From: Methylovorus glucosotrophus
Lineage (GTDB): Bacteria; Pseudomonadota; Gammaproteobacteria; Burkholderiales; Methylophilaceae
DNA: 64,000 nucleotides
Reading direction: 5' to 3'
Assembly (NCBI RefSeq): GCF_009858335.1
Contig: NZ_VMSE01000001.1
Coordinates: 248,001 to 312,000, forward strand
Both the position numbers and the translations under genes were made by a program. Below, piece after piece: positions 38,578 through 47,110 of the stretch (its first letter is position 1; each line of letters begins with the position of its first letter). The notes under the pieces are model-generated. The model was not told where the DNA came from and ran no database searches. It saw nothing but the letters and a program-made list of their open reading frames with translations.

Positions 38578-39333
38578 ATGATGCGTCTTTTGGAAAAATT
38601 CAACTGGGGCTGGGCTTCCCTGCCATTTCTGCTGCTGTGCTGGGTGTTGGTGGCGAGCCGGTTTCCTTCCTACATTCTGCCCCAGCCGTGGGAGGTGATG
38701 GCTGAAGCGCAGCGATGGATTGCCGATGGCAGCCTGCTCAAGCATTTAAAAGCCAGCCTGCTGGAAGAGGCCGGTGGCTTTGCCCTGGCAACGCTGGTCG
38801 CATTGCTGCTGGGTACTACGGCCGGACTATTTCGCCGCTTTCGTGATTTCATCTCGCCGCTCAATAGCCTGTTCATGGCGATCCCTCCCGTGGCGTGGGC
38901 GCCGTTGACCATGATCATTTTTGGCCTGGGCTATTGGTCGATTGTCATGGTGATCTTCATTGCGGCGGTGTTTCCCATGGCGATCACCATGCAGGAAGGC
39001 ATACAAAGCATACGCAATGGCGAGGTGCGCGCTGCCCGCACGCTGGGCGCGACACCGCTGCAAATGATCGTGCATGTTTACACGCCGGCGTCCCTGCCCT
39101 TTTTCACTGCGGCGCTGCGTATCGGCTTCAGCCAGGCATGGCGCGCGCTGGTGGCGGCAGAAATGATAGGCGCTTCCAAAGGCATAGGCTGGATGGTGTC
39201 CATGGGCGGGCAAGTTGGCAATACCAATCAGGTGTTGCTGGGCATCGCCATCATCGGCCTGATCGCCTGGCTGATGGAAAGCCTGGTATTCAAACGGTTA
39301 GAAAAGCACTACCAAACCTGGCGTGCGCATTAA
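38578..39333 (+). CDS. ABC importer permease, TauC/SsuC-like
   Basis: About 251 residues with six membrane helices and the BPD_transp_1 loop AARTLGATPLQMIVHVYTPA (about residues 152-171), which contacts the ATPase. Three ATG/TTG codons cluster at 38575-38583; 38578 is used. The start lies 3 bases after the binding-protein stop, giving tight coupling. Confidence 0.94.
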   Translation: MMRLLEKFNWGWASLPFLLLCWVLVASRFPSYILPQPWEVMAEAQRWIADGSLLKHLKASLLEEAGGFALATLVALLLGTTAGLFRRFRDFISPLNSLFMAIPPVAWAPLTMIIFGLGYWSIVMVIFIAAVFPMAITMQEGIQSIRNGEVRAARTLGATPLQMIVHVYTPASLPFFTAALRIGFSQAWRALVAAEMIGASKGIGWMVSMGGQVGNTNQVLLGIAIIGLIAWLMESLVFKRLEKHYQTWRAH

Positions 39334-39342
39334 AGGATTATC

Positions 39343-41712
39343 GTGAACACTTTTGACCCAAAAACTGAAGCTGGTGAATACATAGCCCCGCAAGGGCTGT
39401 ATGAGCGCAACAAAAGCAAGCCTTTCCTGGGCAGCCTCACGTGCAACCGGCGCGAGATCGTGGCGGGGGAATGGACGGAACTGCAGCTGACCTATGAGGT
39501 GGGTGGCTCTGGCCTGGCCGATGGCGCCTGGCTCAAGCTGGCATTCAAGTTTTATTCGGACTGGGCTTTGTTCCAGACCAGCGACCCCACGGCCGCCAAC
39601 TATATTTCCGCGGAATATCACGCGGGTGAGCTGGTGCCGGGACAAAGCCCGGCCACGGTGCAGGCACTTAAGGTCCGCTTTGACCAGAAAGGGCATGAGC
39701 GCCCTTTTCAGAAAACGGTGATTGTGGATATTGTCGATGGCTATCTGAATCCGGGCGATCGCATCGTCATCCGCCTGGGCGACCGTCGGCAGGGTGGCGC
39801 AGGAACGCGTGTGCAAAGTTTTGTGGAGAAGGATTTCCAGTTCCGGCTCTTTATCGATCCACTGGGCAGTTCCAAGTTTGCCGAAGTCCCCGGCGATGTG
39901 CTGCTGGATATTATCCCCGGCGAACCCACGGCGCTGCATGTTGTAGCGCCGCGCTTGGTGAATCGCGATGAGCCTTTCGACATCATCGTGCGGGCGGATG
40001 ATCTGTGGGGTAATACCTGCCGTCAGCTGCCACTAACCGGGCAAGTGGAATTACAGGGGCCGGGCAATGAAACCCTCCAGTTGCCATTTACCCTGGCCGA
40101 GCAAGGCTGGGCGGTGGTGCGTCTTGGCAGCATCCAGCTGGGGACGCCGGGCGAATGGAAAATACAAGCCAAGGTGCATGACGCCAGGGTGGCAGCTGGC
40201 AATGCTTACGTGAATATATCCAGCCGTGCTGGCACATTGCGCCCGCTATATGCCGATCTGCATGTGCATTCGGATGATACGGTGGGCACTAACGATACCC
40301 TCTACAACCTGAGCTATGGGCGCGATATTGCCGGGCTCGATGTGCTGGGCTATACCGCCAATGATTTCAATATTACCGAGCAGCGCTGGGATAAAGCGGT
40401 GGCGCTTATCCATAGCCTGAATGAGCCGGGGCGCTTTGTGTGCTACCCGGGCACCGAGTGGTGCGGCAACTCCTGCGCGGGGGGCGATCGCAATATCGTG
40501 TTCCTGCGTGATAGCAAACCGCTGTTCCCGTTTGATGATCAGGGCCGCATGGTGCGCTCCTTCGAGTGGAACGAATTTACCCACGGCACACTGAAGCCCG
40601 GCGCCTGGCCGGTGGATGATCTGTATGCGGCCTATGCGCACGACCCTGAAGGTCACCTGATGATGCCGCATGTGGGCGGGCGCCGTTGCAACCTGGACTG
40701 GCACCACCCCGAACTGGAGCGCCTCATCGAAGTCAGCTCGGCCTGGGGGCAATTCCACTGGGTATACGCCGAAGCCTTGCAACGTGGCTATCGCGTAGGC
40801 GCGGCTGCCAATAGCGATGAGCACCAAGGCCGTTGTGGCGGCGGCGTGCCAGCCACCGCGGTGTTTGGATCGCGTGGTGGATTAACAGGCGTGCTGGCCG
40901 AAACATTTGACCGCGAAGGCGTCGCCAAAGCCTTGCGCGCACGGCATACCTTCGCCACCACCGGTGAACGCAGCTTTGCCAGCTTGCGCCAGGGCGAATA
41001 CCTGATGGGCGATGCTTACCAAACCAATACCTCTGTTCCGCTGGAGTATCAACTGCTGGGCGACGGAGGCTGGGAAGACGTCAGCCTGTATGACGGCGAC
41101 CAGTGCATCTGGACGCGTAACCTGCATGAGGAAATGGGGCTGGCGAACAGCCGCATCCGCATCAAACTCGGTGGCGCCAGAATCAAGGACCGCTACCGTG
41201 GTGCCTACTGGACCGGGGAAATCAGGATCAGCGGCGCCGTAATTCAGGATTTTACCGCCTATGGACTGGATCATCCCGAGCAAGCCTGCTGGCGCGAAAA
41301 CGCCACCACCATCGGCTTTCGCACCGACACCAATGGCGACAGCGATACTATCGAGATTCAGCTCTCCCAGCTGAGCCGCTGCCAAATCAGCTTCTTTTCG
41401 CGCATCGACAGCTACATCAAAGTCGGCGACCCGCTGCAACCGCAAGCCTATGTGCATGCCCCAGAAGTCGCTCTGGAACTGAATGGAGATGACCTGCTGG
41501 CCCGCCCAGCCCTTGTGAAGGAGTTACCAGGGGCCGAGTTGCAAGTGATGATCGAACGCGTGACGGATAAGCCTCTGCCACGCGATTTGTCAGGAAAGAT
41601 TGAGCTCGACGCCTTGAAACTGGACCCCAGTCGCGAACATCCGCTGTTTATTACGGCAAGACAGCGCGATCAGTCACGCGTATGGACGTCGGCCTTGTTT
41701 GTGCGGTTCTGA
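39343..41712 (+). CDS. DUF3604/PHP-like metal-dependent hydrolase in the ABC operon
   Basis: 789 residues, started at a GTG with AAAGGA 6 bases upstream. An N-terminal beta-rich region (about 1-295) is followed by a DUF3604/PHP-like domain with metal-ligand motifs: YADLHVHSDDT (about 302-312), CYPGTEWCGNSC (about 367-378), MMPHVGGRRCNLDWHH (about 444-459) and AAANSDEHQGRCGG (about 487-500). These resemble PHP phosphoesterase ligand sets. It follows the permease by 9 bases and so probably processes the imported compound. No signal peptide is visible, so it acts in the cytosol. The substrate is unknown, and I know of no characterised pathway with this gene set. Confidence 0.88.
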   Translation: MNTFDPKTEAGEYIAPQGLYERNKSKPFLGSLTCNRREIVAGEWTELQLTYEVGGSGLADGAWLKLAFKFYSDWALFQTSDPTAANYISAEYHAGELVPGQSPATVQALKVRFDQKGHERPFQKTVIVDIVDGYLNPGDRIVIRLGDRRQGGAGTRVQSFVEKDFQFRLFIDPLGSSKFAEVPGDVLLDIIPGEPTALHVVAPRLVNRDEPFDIIVRADDLWGNTCRQLPLTGQVELQGPGNETLQLPFTLAEQGWAVVRLGSIQLGTPGEWKIQAKVHDARVAAGNAYVNISSRAGTLRPLYADLHVHSDDTVGTNDTLYNLSYGRDIAGLDVLGYTANDFNITEQRWDKAVALIHSLNEPGRFVCYPGTEWCGNSCAGGDRNIVFLRDSKPLFPFDDQGRMVRSFEWNEFTHGTLKPGAWPVDDLYAAYAHDPEGHLMMPHVGGRRCNLDWHHPELERLIEVSSAWGQFHWVYAEALQRGYRVGAAANSDEHQGRCGGGVPATAVFGSRGGLTGVLAETFDREGVAKALRARHTFATTGERSFASLRQGEYLMGDAYQTNTSVPLEYQLLGDGGWEDVSLYDGDQCIWTRNLHEEMGLANSRIRIKLGGARIKDRYRGAYWTGEIRISGAVIQDFTAYGLDHPEQACWRENATTIGFRTDTNGDSDTIEIQLSQLSRCQISFFSRIDSYIKVGDPLQPQAYVHAPEVALELNGDDLLARPALVKELPGAELQVMIERVTDKPLPRDLSGKIELDALKLDPSREHPLFITARQRDQSRVWTSALFVRF

Positions 41713-41800
41713 TCCCACTGTTATCAGTGATGCGCAATGGCAATAAGCCGGGTAGCGGTTTCAGCAGGAACAAGGCTTGGCGCCGAGTGGTGTGTTGATC

Positions 41801-41831
41801 ATCATCCGACTGGAATAAGCAGTCGGATGAT
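41801..41831. terminator. Hairpin between convergent genes
   Basis: ATCATCCGACTG pairs perfectly with CAGTCGGATGAT around a 7-base loop, midway between the DUF3604 gene and the convergent lipoprotein gene. It lacks a T-tract but the position suggests bidirectional termination. Confidence 0.55.
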
Positions 41832-41843
41832 CCAGGCTTCGCT

Positions 41844-43316
41844 TTATTTACTGCGCTCAGGTAAGGCCGGGTCCCGGCGCGTGGGCACTGGCGCGTGATT
41901 AGCACGAGGCAGATTGATTAAAGAGCTACTGACCACTTCGACAATAAAGGCGCGCATGGTGGGGTTCCAGATGTCATTGTGTCCCGCCATTACCCCTGCC
42001 GATGTGCGGATGTTCAGGATGGGCGTGCCGACCGGGACTTTGCCTTCCTCATAGCTGCCTTTGGGTAGAAACGGCTTGCCATCAATGTTGGTGCAGTCAT
42101 TGGGGTTGTCGCATCGTGTCAGCAATATCGGTTTTGCCACCAGATCATCCGGCAGGCCCTGCTTGATTTGCATTTTCCTAATTTCATCAAAGCAATATTT
42201 ATTGGCTGGCAAACCCACATTCACGGCATTTCTATCAATGGGTTCCGCGGCGGCTTGGTCCTTGCATTCCTGGCCAGCCTTGAGCGTGACCAGGCTATGC
42301 GTAATAAAAGGCACGTAATGCCCGACTGCGGTTGTATTCAGGGCGCGCTCCTCCGCGGAGTGGTAATCCCAGAATAAGGTGGAGAGCGTGCGGCCGGCTT
42401 TGAACAAATGGCGTGTTGGCGTATCGGCCTCAGAGGTCACTATCATCAGCATCGGGCGCGTGCTTTGCTGATATTCTTCTTTCGACCAGGCAATATCGAG
42501 CAGGGGCTTTAACTTCATGGCTTCAAATGCAGGATTAATCAATACCACCATATCGCCTATCGGATGCAATGGCTGATCTGAGGAGAGCTTTTCAACAAAG
42601 TGATGATGCAGGGTTGAATAGGTAACAGCTCCACCAAAACTGTGCCCGATAATCACCAGCCGCGATTTCCCCGCCCGCTTGGAGTCATACCGAAACTCAT
42701 CTAGCTTAACGAATAATTCCTGCAATCCACCATCGCCCACGGCATGCGCTACATTCTTTCTATCCCAGAAGGTGAAGTTGTTCAGGTATTCCACGTTGAT
42801 CGACTCGCCCCGCCAACCCACATAAATCCCGACCACTGGTCTGGCCTTGCTTCCGTAGACTTTTTTCTCCAGTGTCGCGATTTCAGACAAGGTGTCATTT
42901 GCAAAAGACAGCAGATTGCCATCCTGCTTACCCGCGTTGTGATGCCAGCCATGCGTGAAGACCACGATGAGGGGCGGTCCTTCTTCCGCATCCTTGAGCG
43001 CAAGTTGCGCCATTAAGTCTTCTAATTGTCGACGATTGAAAAGGTTGCCATATTCGTCAAACTCCACCACGCCCAGATAGTAATTGCTATCGGCGGGTGA
43101 AATTGTCTGGGCATCTGTGTGCGGCGTGGTGGGTTTGGGGAATCCTTCATCCCCGGGCTTTAAAAGCTTGTGGCTGATCTGGCTGGGACAACTCACGCCA
43201 TTGGCAGCATAGTTTTCTTTCTGATCACACTTCACCGTCCAATAAGGGTCCGCGGGCGCGCAAGCTGTCATTATCAGTATATAAGCCACAACAAATACTG
43301 TTTTCAGATAACGCAT
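41844..43316 (-). CDS. Lipoprotein with alpha/beta-hydrolase (esterase-like) domain
   Basis: 490 residues. A lipoprotein signal MRYLKTVFVVAYILIMTACA gives a lipobox MTAC. The hydrolase domain shows VVFTHGWHHNAGKQDGNLLS (about 118-137) as oxyanion region and the nucleophile elbow VIIGHSFGGAV (about 222-232) with catalytic serine. Later come a probable acid and histidine, but I cannot place them with confidence. It is extracytoplasmic by its signal. Similar lipoproteins are annotated only as putative esterases. It stands alone with no obvious partner. Confidence 0.85.
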   Translation of the reverse strand: MRYLKTVFVVAYILIMTACAPADPYWTVKCDQKENYAANGVSCPSQISHKLLKPGDEGFPKPTTPHTDAQTISPADSNYYLGVVEFDEYGNLFNRRQLEDLMAQLALKDAEEGPPLIVVFTHGWHHNAGKQDGNLLSFANDTLSEIATLEKKVYGSKARPVVGIYVGWRGESINVEYLNNFTFWDRKNVAHAVGDGGLQELFVKLDEFRYDSKRAGKSRLVIIGHSFGGAVTYSTLHHHFVEKLSSDQPLHPIGDMVVLINPAFEAMKLKPLLDIAWSKEEYQQSTRPMLMIVTSEADTPTRHLFKAGRTLSTLFWDYHSAEERALNTTAVGHYVPFITHSLVTLKAGQECKDQAAAEPIDRNAVNVGLPANKYCFDEIRKMQIKQGLPDDLVAKPILLTRCDNPNDCTNIDGKPFLPKGSYEEGKVPVGTPILNIRTSAGVMAGHNDIWNPTMRAFIVEVVSSSLINLPRANHAPVPTRRDPALPERSK

Positions 43317-43604
43317 ATTCCCCCCTTGAACTATCCTTTGATGCAGTTACAGGTTGAAAAGTCATATTGGCATCACGCTTCAAGATGCAATGGGAGTAAC
43401 AGCAGGATTAGTCTCATGGCACCACACTCAGCGCCATAACCTCCAAGTTTCTACATGGGGTCACGCAGAAAGCGCAATCACGTTGTAAGCCTTGTGCTTA
43501 TGAACCCTGAGATCCACTCCTGTCGGCCTGGCAAAGACAGCAATTGCACAAATTAGACTGTTATTGCCTGCGCCCGCTTGCATACTTCTGTCATATAAAC
43601 TTAG

Positions 43605-44066
43605 TATACTGACTTCGGCGCTGATGCGTTGTCAGTTGCTCCAGCTATAGGTACCCATCTTGTATCCTCTCTGAGCTTTAGTAGTTTGGTTACATCAGCA
43701 TTTACAGGCATGGTCGGTGTCGCTGATGTTAGTGATTGGGCATTTAAAACGGGCTCTGTCACGCTAACGCCAAGCAATTCCACACTAGTTTATGGGCTAT
43801 TTACTTTTAATAATGGGCAATTGACCAATGTTTTTACAGCGTTCTCACAAGATCACGCATTGCCTCTGTGGGTAGACTTAACTCTCAGCTATAGCAATAT
43901 TTTTATTACTGCAACAGATAGTGACATCGGAATAACCAAGTCAGGGCTTAATGGTGCCTGGATATCTTCTCAGGTTTCTGCCGTCCCCGAACCATTTCCA
44001 TATGCCATGCTTATAGCTGGTCTTGCTTTGGTAGGATTTACTGCTCGACGTAAGATTGATTTATAG
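43605..44066 (+). pseudogene. PEP-CTERM protein, 5'-truncated remnant
   Basis: The frame opens after a stop at 43602-43604 and runs 153 codons without an ATG near its start or a signal peptide. The C terminus VPEPFPYAMLIAGLALVGFT then ARRKIDL is a textbook PEP-CTERM sorting signal (VPEP, one helix, basic end). Proteins of this type are exported and sorted by exosortase. The missing N terminus makes secretion impossible, so this looks like a decayed copy. No exosortase gene is in the window. Its A+T-rich composition differs from the neighbours. A TTG at 43629 could start a short cytosolic product, which I consider unlikely. Confidence 0.75.
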
Positions 44067-44132
44067 CTAAAACCACCTGATTCCGGCTCTGGTGAGCATT
44101 TGGCTAGTGCAAGAATCCAGTGCCATAATTAT

Positions 44133-44157
44133 AAAGGGCCTAAAAGGCCCTTTTTCA
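44133..44157 (+). terminator. Intrinsic terminator after the PEP-CTERM remnant
   Basis: AAAGGGCC (44133-44140), loop TAAAA, GGCCCTTT (44146-44153) within a T-run to 44155. The next open frame starts beyond it. Confidence 0.85.
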
Positions 44158-44222
44158 TTTTCGGTCTCTCTCAAATTGATCAATTTGATTGTATTGAATA
44201 TTGTGCAGGGGAATTTTTTATA

Positions 44223-44573
44223 GTGAGCATAGTATCCAGATTAGTCCAAAATTTTGGATGGACGCCAGTTGGCAAGCAGCTTGAATTTGAGATACTTGAA
44301 GCCAGCTCGCATACATTAGTTGGCGAGCATTTTAATTGCAAAATTTCTACCCTTTACTCCAATGAACTAGCTCGCATTCACTTAGAAGAACCCATTAGAT
44401 TATTTGATAATGATTTATGGACTATAGATGCATTTTCCAGGCACTCGGGATATGATTTTTATCATATGGTTTTTGGTCATATAGCCATCGATATATCCAC
44501 TGGCTGCGGTGAGGGCGGAGATAGTAGGTTTGCTTCTGGGCTCATCCGTATAAATAGGCGCTTGGCCATTTAG
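44223..44573 (+). CDS. Hypothetical protein
   Basis: 116 residues from a GTG at 44223 with AGGGGA 10 bases upstream. A longer frame to 44100 would cross the terminator at 44133-44157 and is rejected. The sequence (MSIVSRLVQNFGWTPVGKQL...) has no signal peptide, membrane helix or motif I recognise. Codon use and composition are A+T-rich, as in the adjacent remnant. It may be a foreign gene; function unknown. Confidence 0.5.
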   Translation: MSIVSRLVQNFGWTPVGKQLEFEILEASSHTLVGEHFNCKISTLYSNELARIHLEEPIRLFDNDLWTIDAFSRHSGYDFYHMVFGHIAIDISTGCGEGGDSRFASGLIRINRRLAI

Positions 44574-44684
44574 AATGGCGTCCATCTCATTTCCCAGTTA
44601 ATTTGGATTACAGCAGAATTTGAGAGAAAGAGCCCGTGTGGGTTAGAGCAAAAGTTGCAATTTTCTCAAAACACCAAAATTTAA

Positions 44685-44981
44685 CTATTCCGAGCTTTCG
44701 TGTTCTTCAGATATAAGTTTTTCCGGTACATGATAATTCATAGCACAATAACCAAGTTTTGCGATAGCAGTACCTAGTCTATATCTACCATCTTCATTAT
44801 TCCGCCTAATCCATTCCATGGTGATCAGCATGCCTATTACCCTATGTATGGTAGGGCGGGGCAGGCCAGTGCTGTTCACGATTTCGACTAATGTACTGCC
44901 TTTATTTGAGCCACTAGCAATCGCGCTGAGCAGGATATGGGCTCTCTTCAGGCTTCCTGTAGTGGTTTCTATATTAGCCAT
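44685..44981 (-). CDS. Truncated IclR-type regulator (DNA-binding domain only)
   Basis: 98 residues, only the winged helix of an IclR protein: LSAIASGSNKGSTLVEIVNS, LPRPTIHRVIGMLITMEWI and RYRLGTAIAKLGYCA. The effector-binding domain of about 170 residues is missing and cannot fit in the 110 bases before the next gene. It resembles the first 95 residues of the full IclR regulator at 59594-60427; the recognition helix core LPRPTIHRV is identical in both. It is divergent from a LuxR gene with a perfect palindrome between them. It may be a pseudogene or a functional DNA-binding fragment. Confidence 0.85.
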   Translation of the reverse strand: MANIETTTGSLKRAHILLSAIASGSNKGSTLVEIVNSTGLPRPTIHRVIGMLITMEWIRRNNEDGRYRLGTAIAKLGYCAMNYHVPEKLISEEHESSE

Positions 44982-45006
44982 TGATTAGGTCTTACATCAG
45001 GTAATA

Positions 45007-45025
45007 GTGTCCGATAATCGGACAC
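45007..45025. promoter_or_regulatory. 19-bp perfect palindrome, candidate IclR operator
   Basis: GTGTCCGAT-A-ATCGGACAC lies between the truncated IclR gene and the LuxR gene. IclR-family sites often have the form TnCGATAnTCGnA, so the match is good. Confidence 0.75.
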
Positions 45026-45139
45026 ATAAATGATGGCATCGTATTGACCGGCAGTTGCAACTGATTATCATCTAAGCCTTTCGAGGCATAAAAATACATT
45101 GCAAATCCCCTAATGGTGGCAACAGATCAAAGTAGATGA

Positions 45140-45856
45140 ATGTTATTCAGCCAATACGCTAGTCTGTTTGAAATGAATACCTTGGACGCTTGGGCCAGCA
45201 CCGTGTTTAGCCTCGCCCAAAGCTATGGCTTTGATAAATGCCTGTATTCTGTTTTAAACAATAAACACGAAGCCATGGAAAATGCTTTTATTAAGAGCAA
45301 CTATTCCCCTGCTTGGCATAAAACATATGATGAAAAGCATCTTGCCTTGGTCGATCCCACTGTACATCACTGCCTGACCAGTAATCTGCCACTAATTTGG
45401 GAAGACAAATCCTTCAGCGGAGCAGCTCAGAAGGAGTTATATGAGACTGCCAAGCAATATGGATTATGCTCTGGGCTAGTTTTTCCTATCCATGGAGCGC
45501 GTGGCGAGTTTGGAATGATGAGTTTTGTGGCACCCAAAGCCAAATTAGCCAAAAGCAATAAAGAGTTCCAGCAAGTAGTACAAACATTATCTATACTGAA
45601 AGACCATGTTTTTGAATCATCTCTAAAATTTATTCCTAATAAGACAAGTGCTAAGCCTGTATGCTTGACTACGCGCGAAACGGAAGTGTTGAAATGGTCG
45701 ACTGCCGGTAAATCCAGCTGGGAGATATCCAAAATACTAAATTGTTCCGAATCGACAGTAAACTTTCATCTTCTGAACGTGCGTCATAAATTCGATGTCA
45801 GCACTACACAATTAGCTGTGATCAAGGCTATTCAACAGGGCATCATCCATGTCTGA
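45140..45856 (+). CDS. LuxR-type regulator with autoinducer-binding domain (LuxR solo)
   Basis: 238 residues. An autoinducer-binding domain (about 15-160) retains the usual invariant residues W, Y, D, P and W in AWHKTYDEKHLALVDP and LIWED, and a glycine in LVFPIHG. The C-terminal GerE helix-turn-helix (about 172-235) reads LTTRETEVLKWSTAGKSSWE and ILNCSESTVNFHLLNVRHKF. No luxI-type synthase is in the window; the nearby acetyltransferase at 49197 is ElaA-like, not LuxI. It lies at the edge of the island and probably controls the divergent oxygenase genes. Confidence 0.93.
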   Translation: MLFSQYASLFEMNTLDAWASTVFSLAQSYGFDKCLYSVLNNKHEAMENAFIKSNYSPAWHKTYDEKHLALVDPTVHHCLTSNLPLIWEDKSFSGAAQKELYETAKQYGLCSGLVFPIHGARGEFGMMSFVAPKAKLAKSNKEFQQVVQTLSILKDHVFESSLKFIPNKTSAKPVCLTTRETEVLKWSTAGKSSWEISKILNCSESTVNFHLLNVRHKFDVSTTQLAVIKAIQQGIIHV

Positions 45857-45859
45857 AGC

Positions 45860-45889
45860 AATTCCCATTTTTTGGGGATTTCATTTTTC
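45860..45889 (+). terminator. Intrinsic terminator after the LuxR gene
   Basis: AATTCCCA (45860-45867) pairs with TGGGGATT (45873-45880, one G-U pair), followed by a T-rich run. Confidence 0.75.
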
Positions 45890-47110
45890 TTGGGAGCAAA
45901 ACTCCTCGGCTAATGCGACCCAGTAACGACTACCTAGCGGTATAAGTGCATCGTTAAAGTCGTAGCTCGCATTATGTAATGACGCCGACCCCAGACCATG
46001 CCCTGACGCACGATGTTCACCATTACCATTGCCAATAAAGGCATAGCAACCCGGTACCAGTCGTAGCATCGTAGAGAAATCTTCTGCTCCCATGGTCGGT
46101 TCGACTTGAGTGTCCACGTTTCCTGCCCCCGCCACCTTTCTCATAACCTTGCCAGCAAGCTCGGTTTGTACTTCATCATTAATGGTAGCGCCCGATTGAC
46201 GTATGAAGTCGAACTCTGCCCTGCAGCCATGGGCTTCTGCAGTCAATATGCTGATGCTGCGCATGCGCGCTTCTATCATGTCCAATACCTTGTCGCTGAA
46301 AGTGCGAACCGTTCCGCCTATGCTAGCGGTGTCTGGAATGACATTAAAGCTGGTTCCTGCTTGTAACTGGGTTATGGAAAGCACCGCATTATCGATGGGA
46401 CGTTTATTACGTGTGATTACTGCCTGCAAGCCTGAGACAATCTGGGTAGCCGCGAATATAGGATCGTTACCAAGATGCGGCAGTGCGGCGTGAGTTCCCT
46501 TGCCAGTAATGCGAATTCTGAATTCGTTACAAGATGCCATAATGGGCCCAGGACAAGTTGCAAAATCTCCGGTTTTCAAACCAGGCCAATTGTGAAGTGC
46601 AAAAATGGCATCGCAAGGAAAGCGGTCAAAAAGACCATCGGCTATCATCGCTTCTGCACCCGAGCCCCCTTCCTCTGCAGGTTGAAAGATAAGATTAACT
46701 TTGCCATAGAAGTTGCGGCTAGCGGCGAGTGTTTTTGCCGCAGAAAGCAGCATGGCCACATGGCCATCGTGTCCGCAGGCATGCATCTTCCCAGGGTTTC
46801 GCGAACGGTGTGCAAACTGATTATCTTCTTCTATCTTGAGTGCATCCATGTCTGCGCGAAGCCCAATGCGCTTGCCTCCATCCCGGCCATGAATCACGCC
46901 TACAACTCCAGTGCCTCCAATTCCGCAATGTACCTCTATGCCCCACGAGCGTAGTTTTTCGGCAATTAATTGACTGGTATTGATCTCCTCAAATCCAATT
47001 TCTGGCCATGCATGTAGTGATCGCCGTATTACGCTGAAGTCTTCTTGACCAATCGTGTCTGATTCAACTGAGTCGATCATGCATGATGCTAGTGTTGGAG
47101 TATTCATCAT
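45881..47110 (-). CDS. M20-family amidohydrolase (hippurate hydrolase/N-acyl amino acid deacylase-like)
   Basis: 409 residues. Metal-binding motifs of M20 hydrolases are present: MHACGHDGHVAML (about 109-121), PAEEGGSGAEAMI with catalytic glutamates (about 144-156), FALHNWPGL and EPTMGAEDFSTML. The family hydrolyses amide bonds of N-acyl amino acids. It overlaps the upstream oxygenase gene by 4 bases (ATGA), so both are co-translated. Within the island it could release an acyl group from a pathway intermediate or from an acylated signal. Confidence 0.95.
   Translation of the reverse strand: MMNTPTLASCMIDSVESDTIGQEDFSVIRRSLHAWPEIGFEEINTSQLIAEKLRSWGIEVHCGIGGTGVVGVIHGRDGGKRIGLRADMDALKIEEDNQFAHRSRNPGKMHACGHDGHVAMLLSAAKTLAASRNFYGKVNLIFQPAEEGGSGAEAMIADGLFDRFPCDAIFALHNWPGLKTGDFATCPGPIMASCNEFRIRITGKGTHAALPHLGNDPIFAATQIVSGLQAVITRNKRPIDNAVLSITQLQAGTSFNVIPDTASIGGTVRTFSDKVLDMIEARMRSISILTAEAHGCRAEFDFIRQSGATINDEVQTELAGKVMRKVAGAGNVDTQVEPTMGAEDFSTMLRLVPGCYAFIGNGNGEHRASGHGLGSASLHNASYDFNDALIPLGSRYWVALAEEFCSQEK

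Noticed and set aside
44100..44222. Longer start of the hypothetical gene at 44100
   Set aside because: It would cross the intrinsic terminator at 44133-44157.
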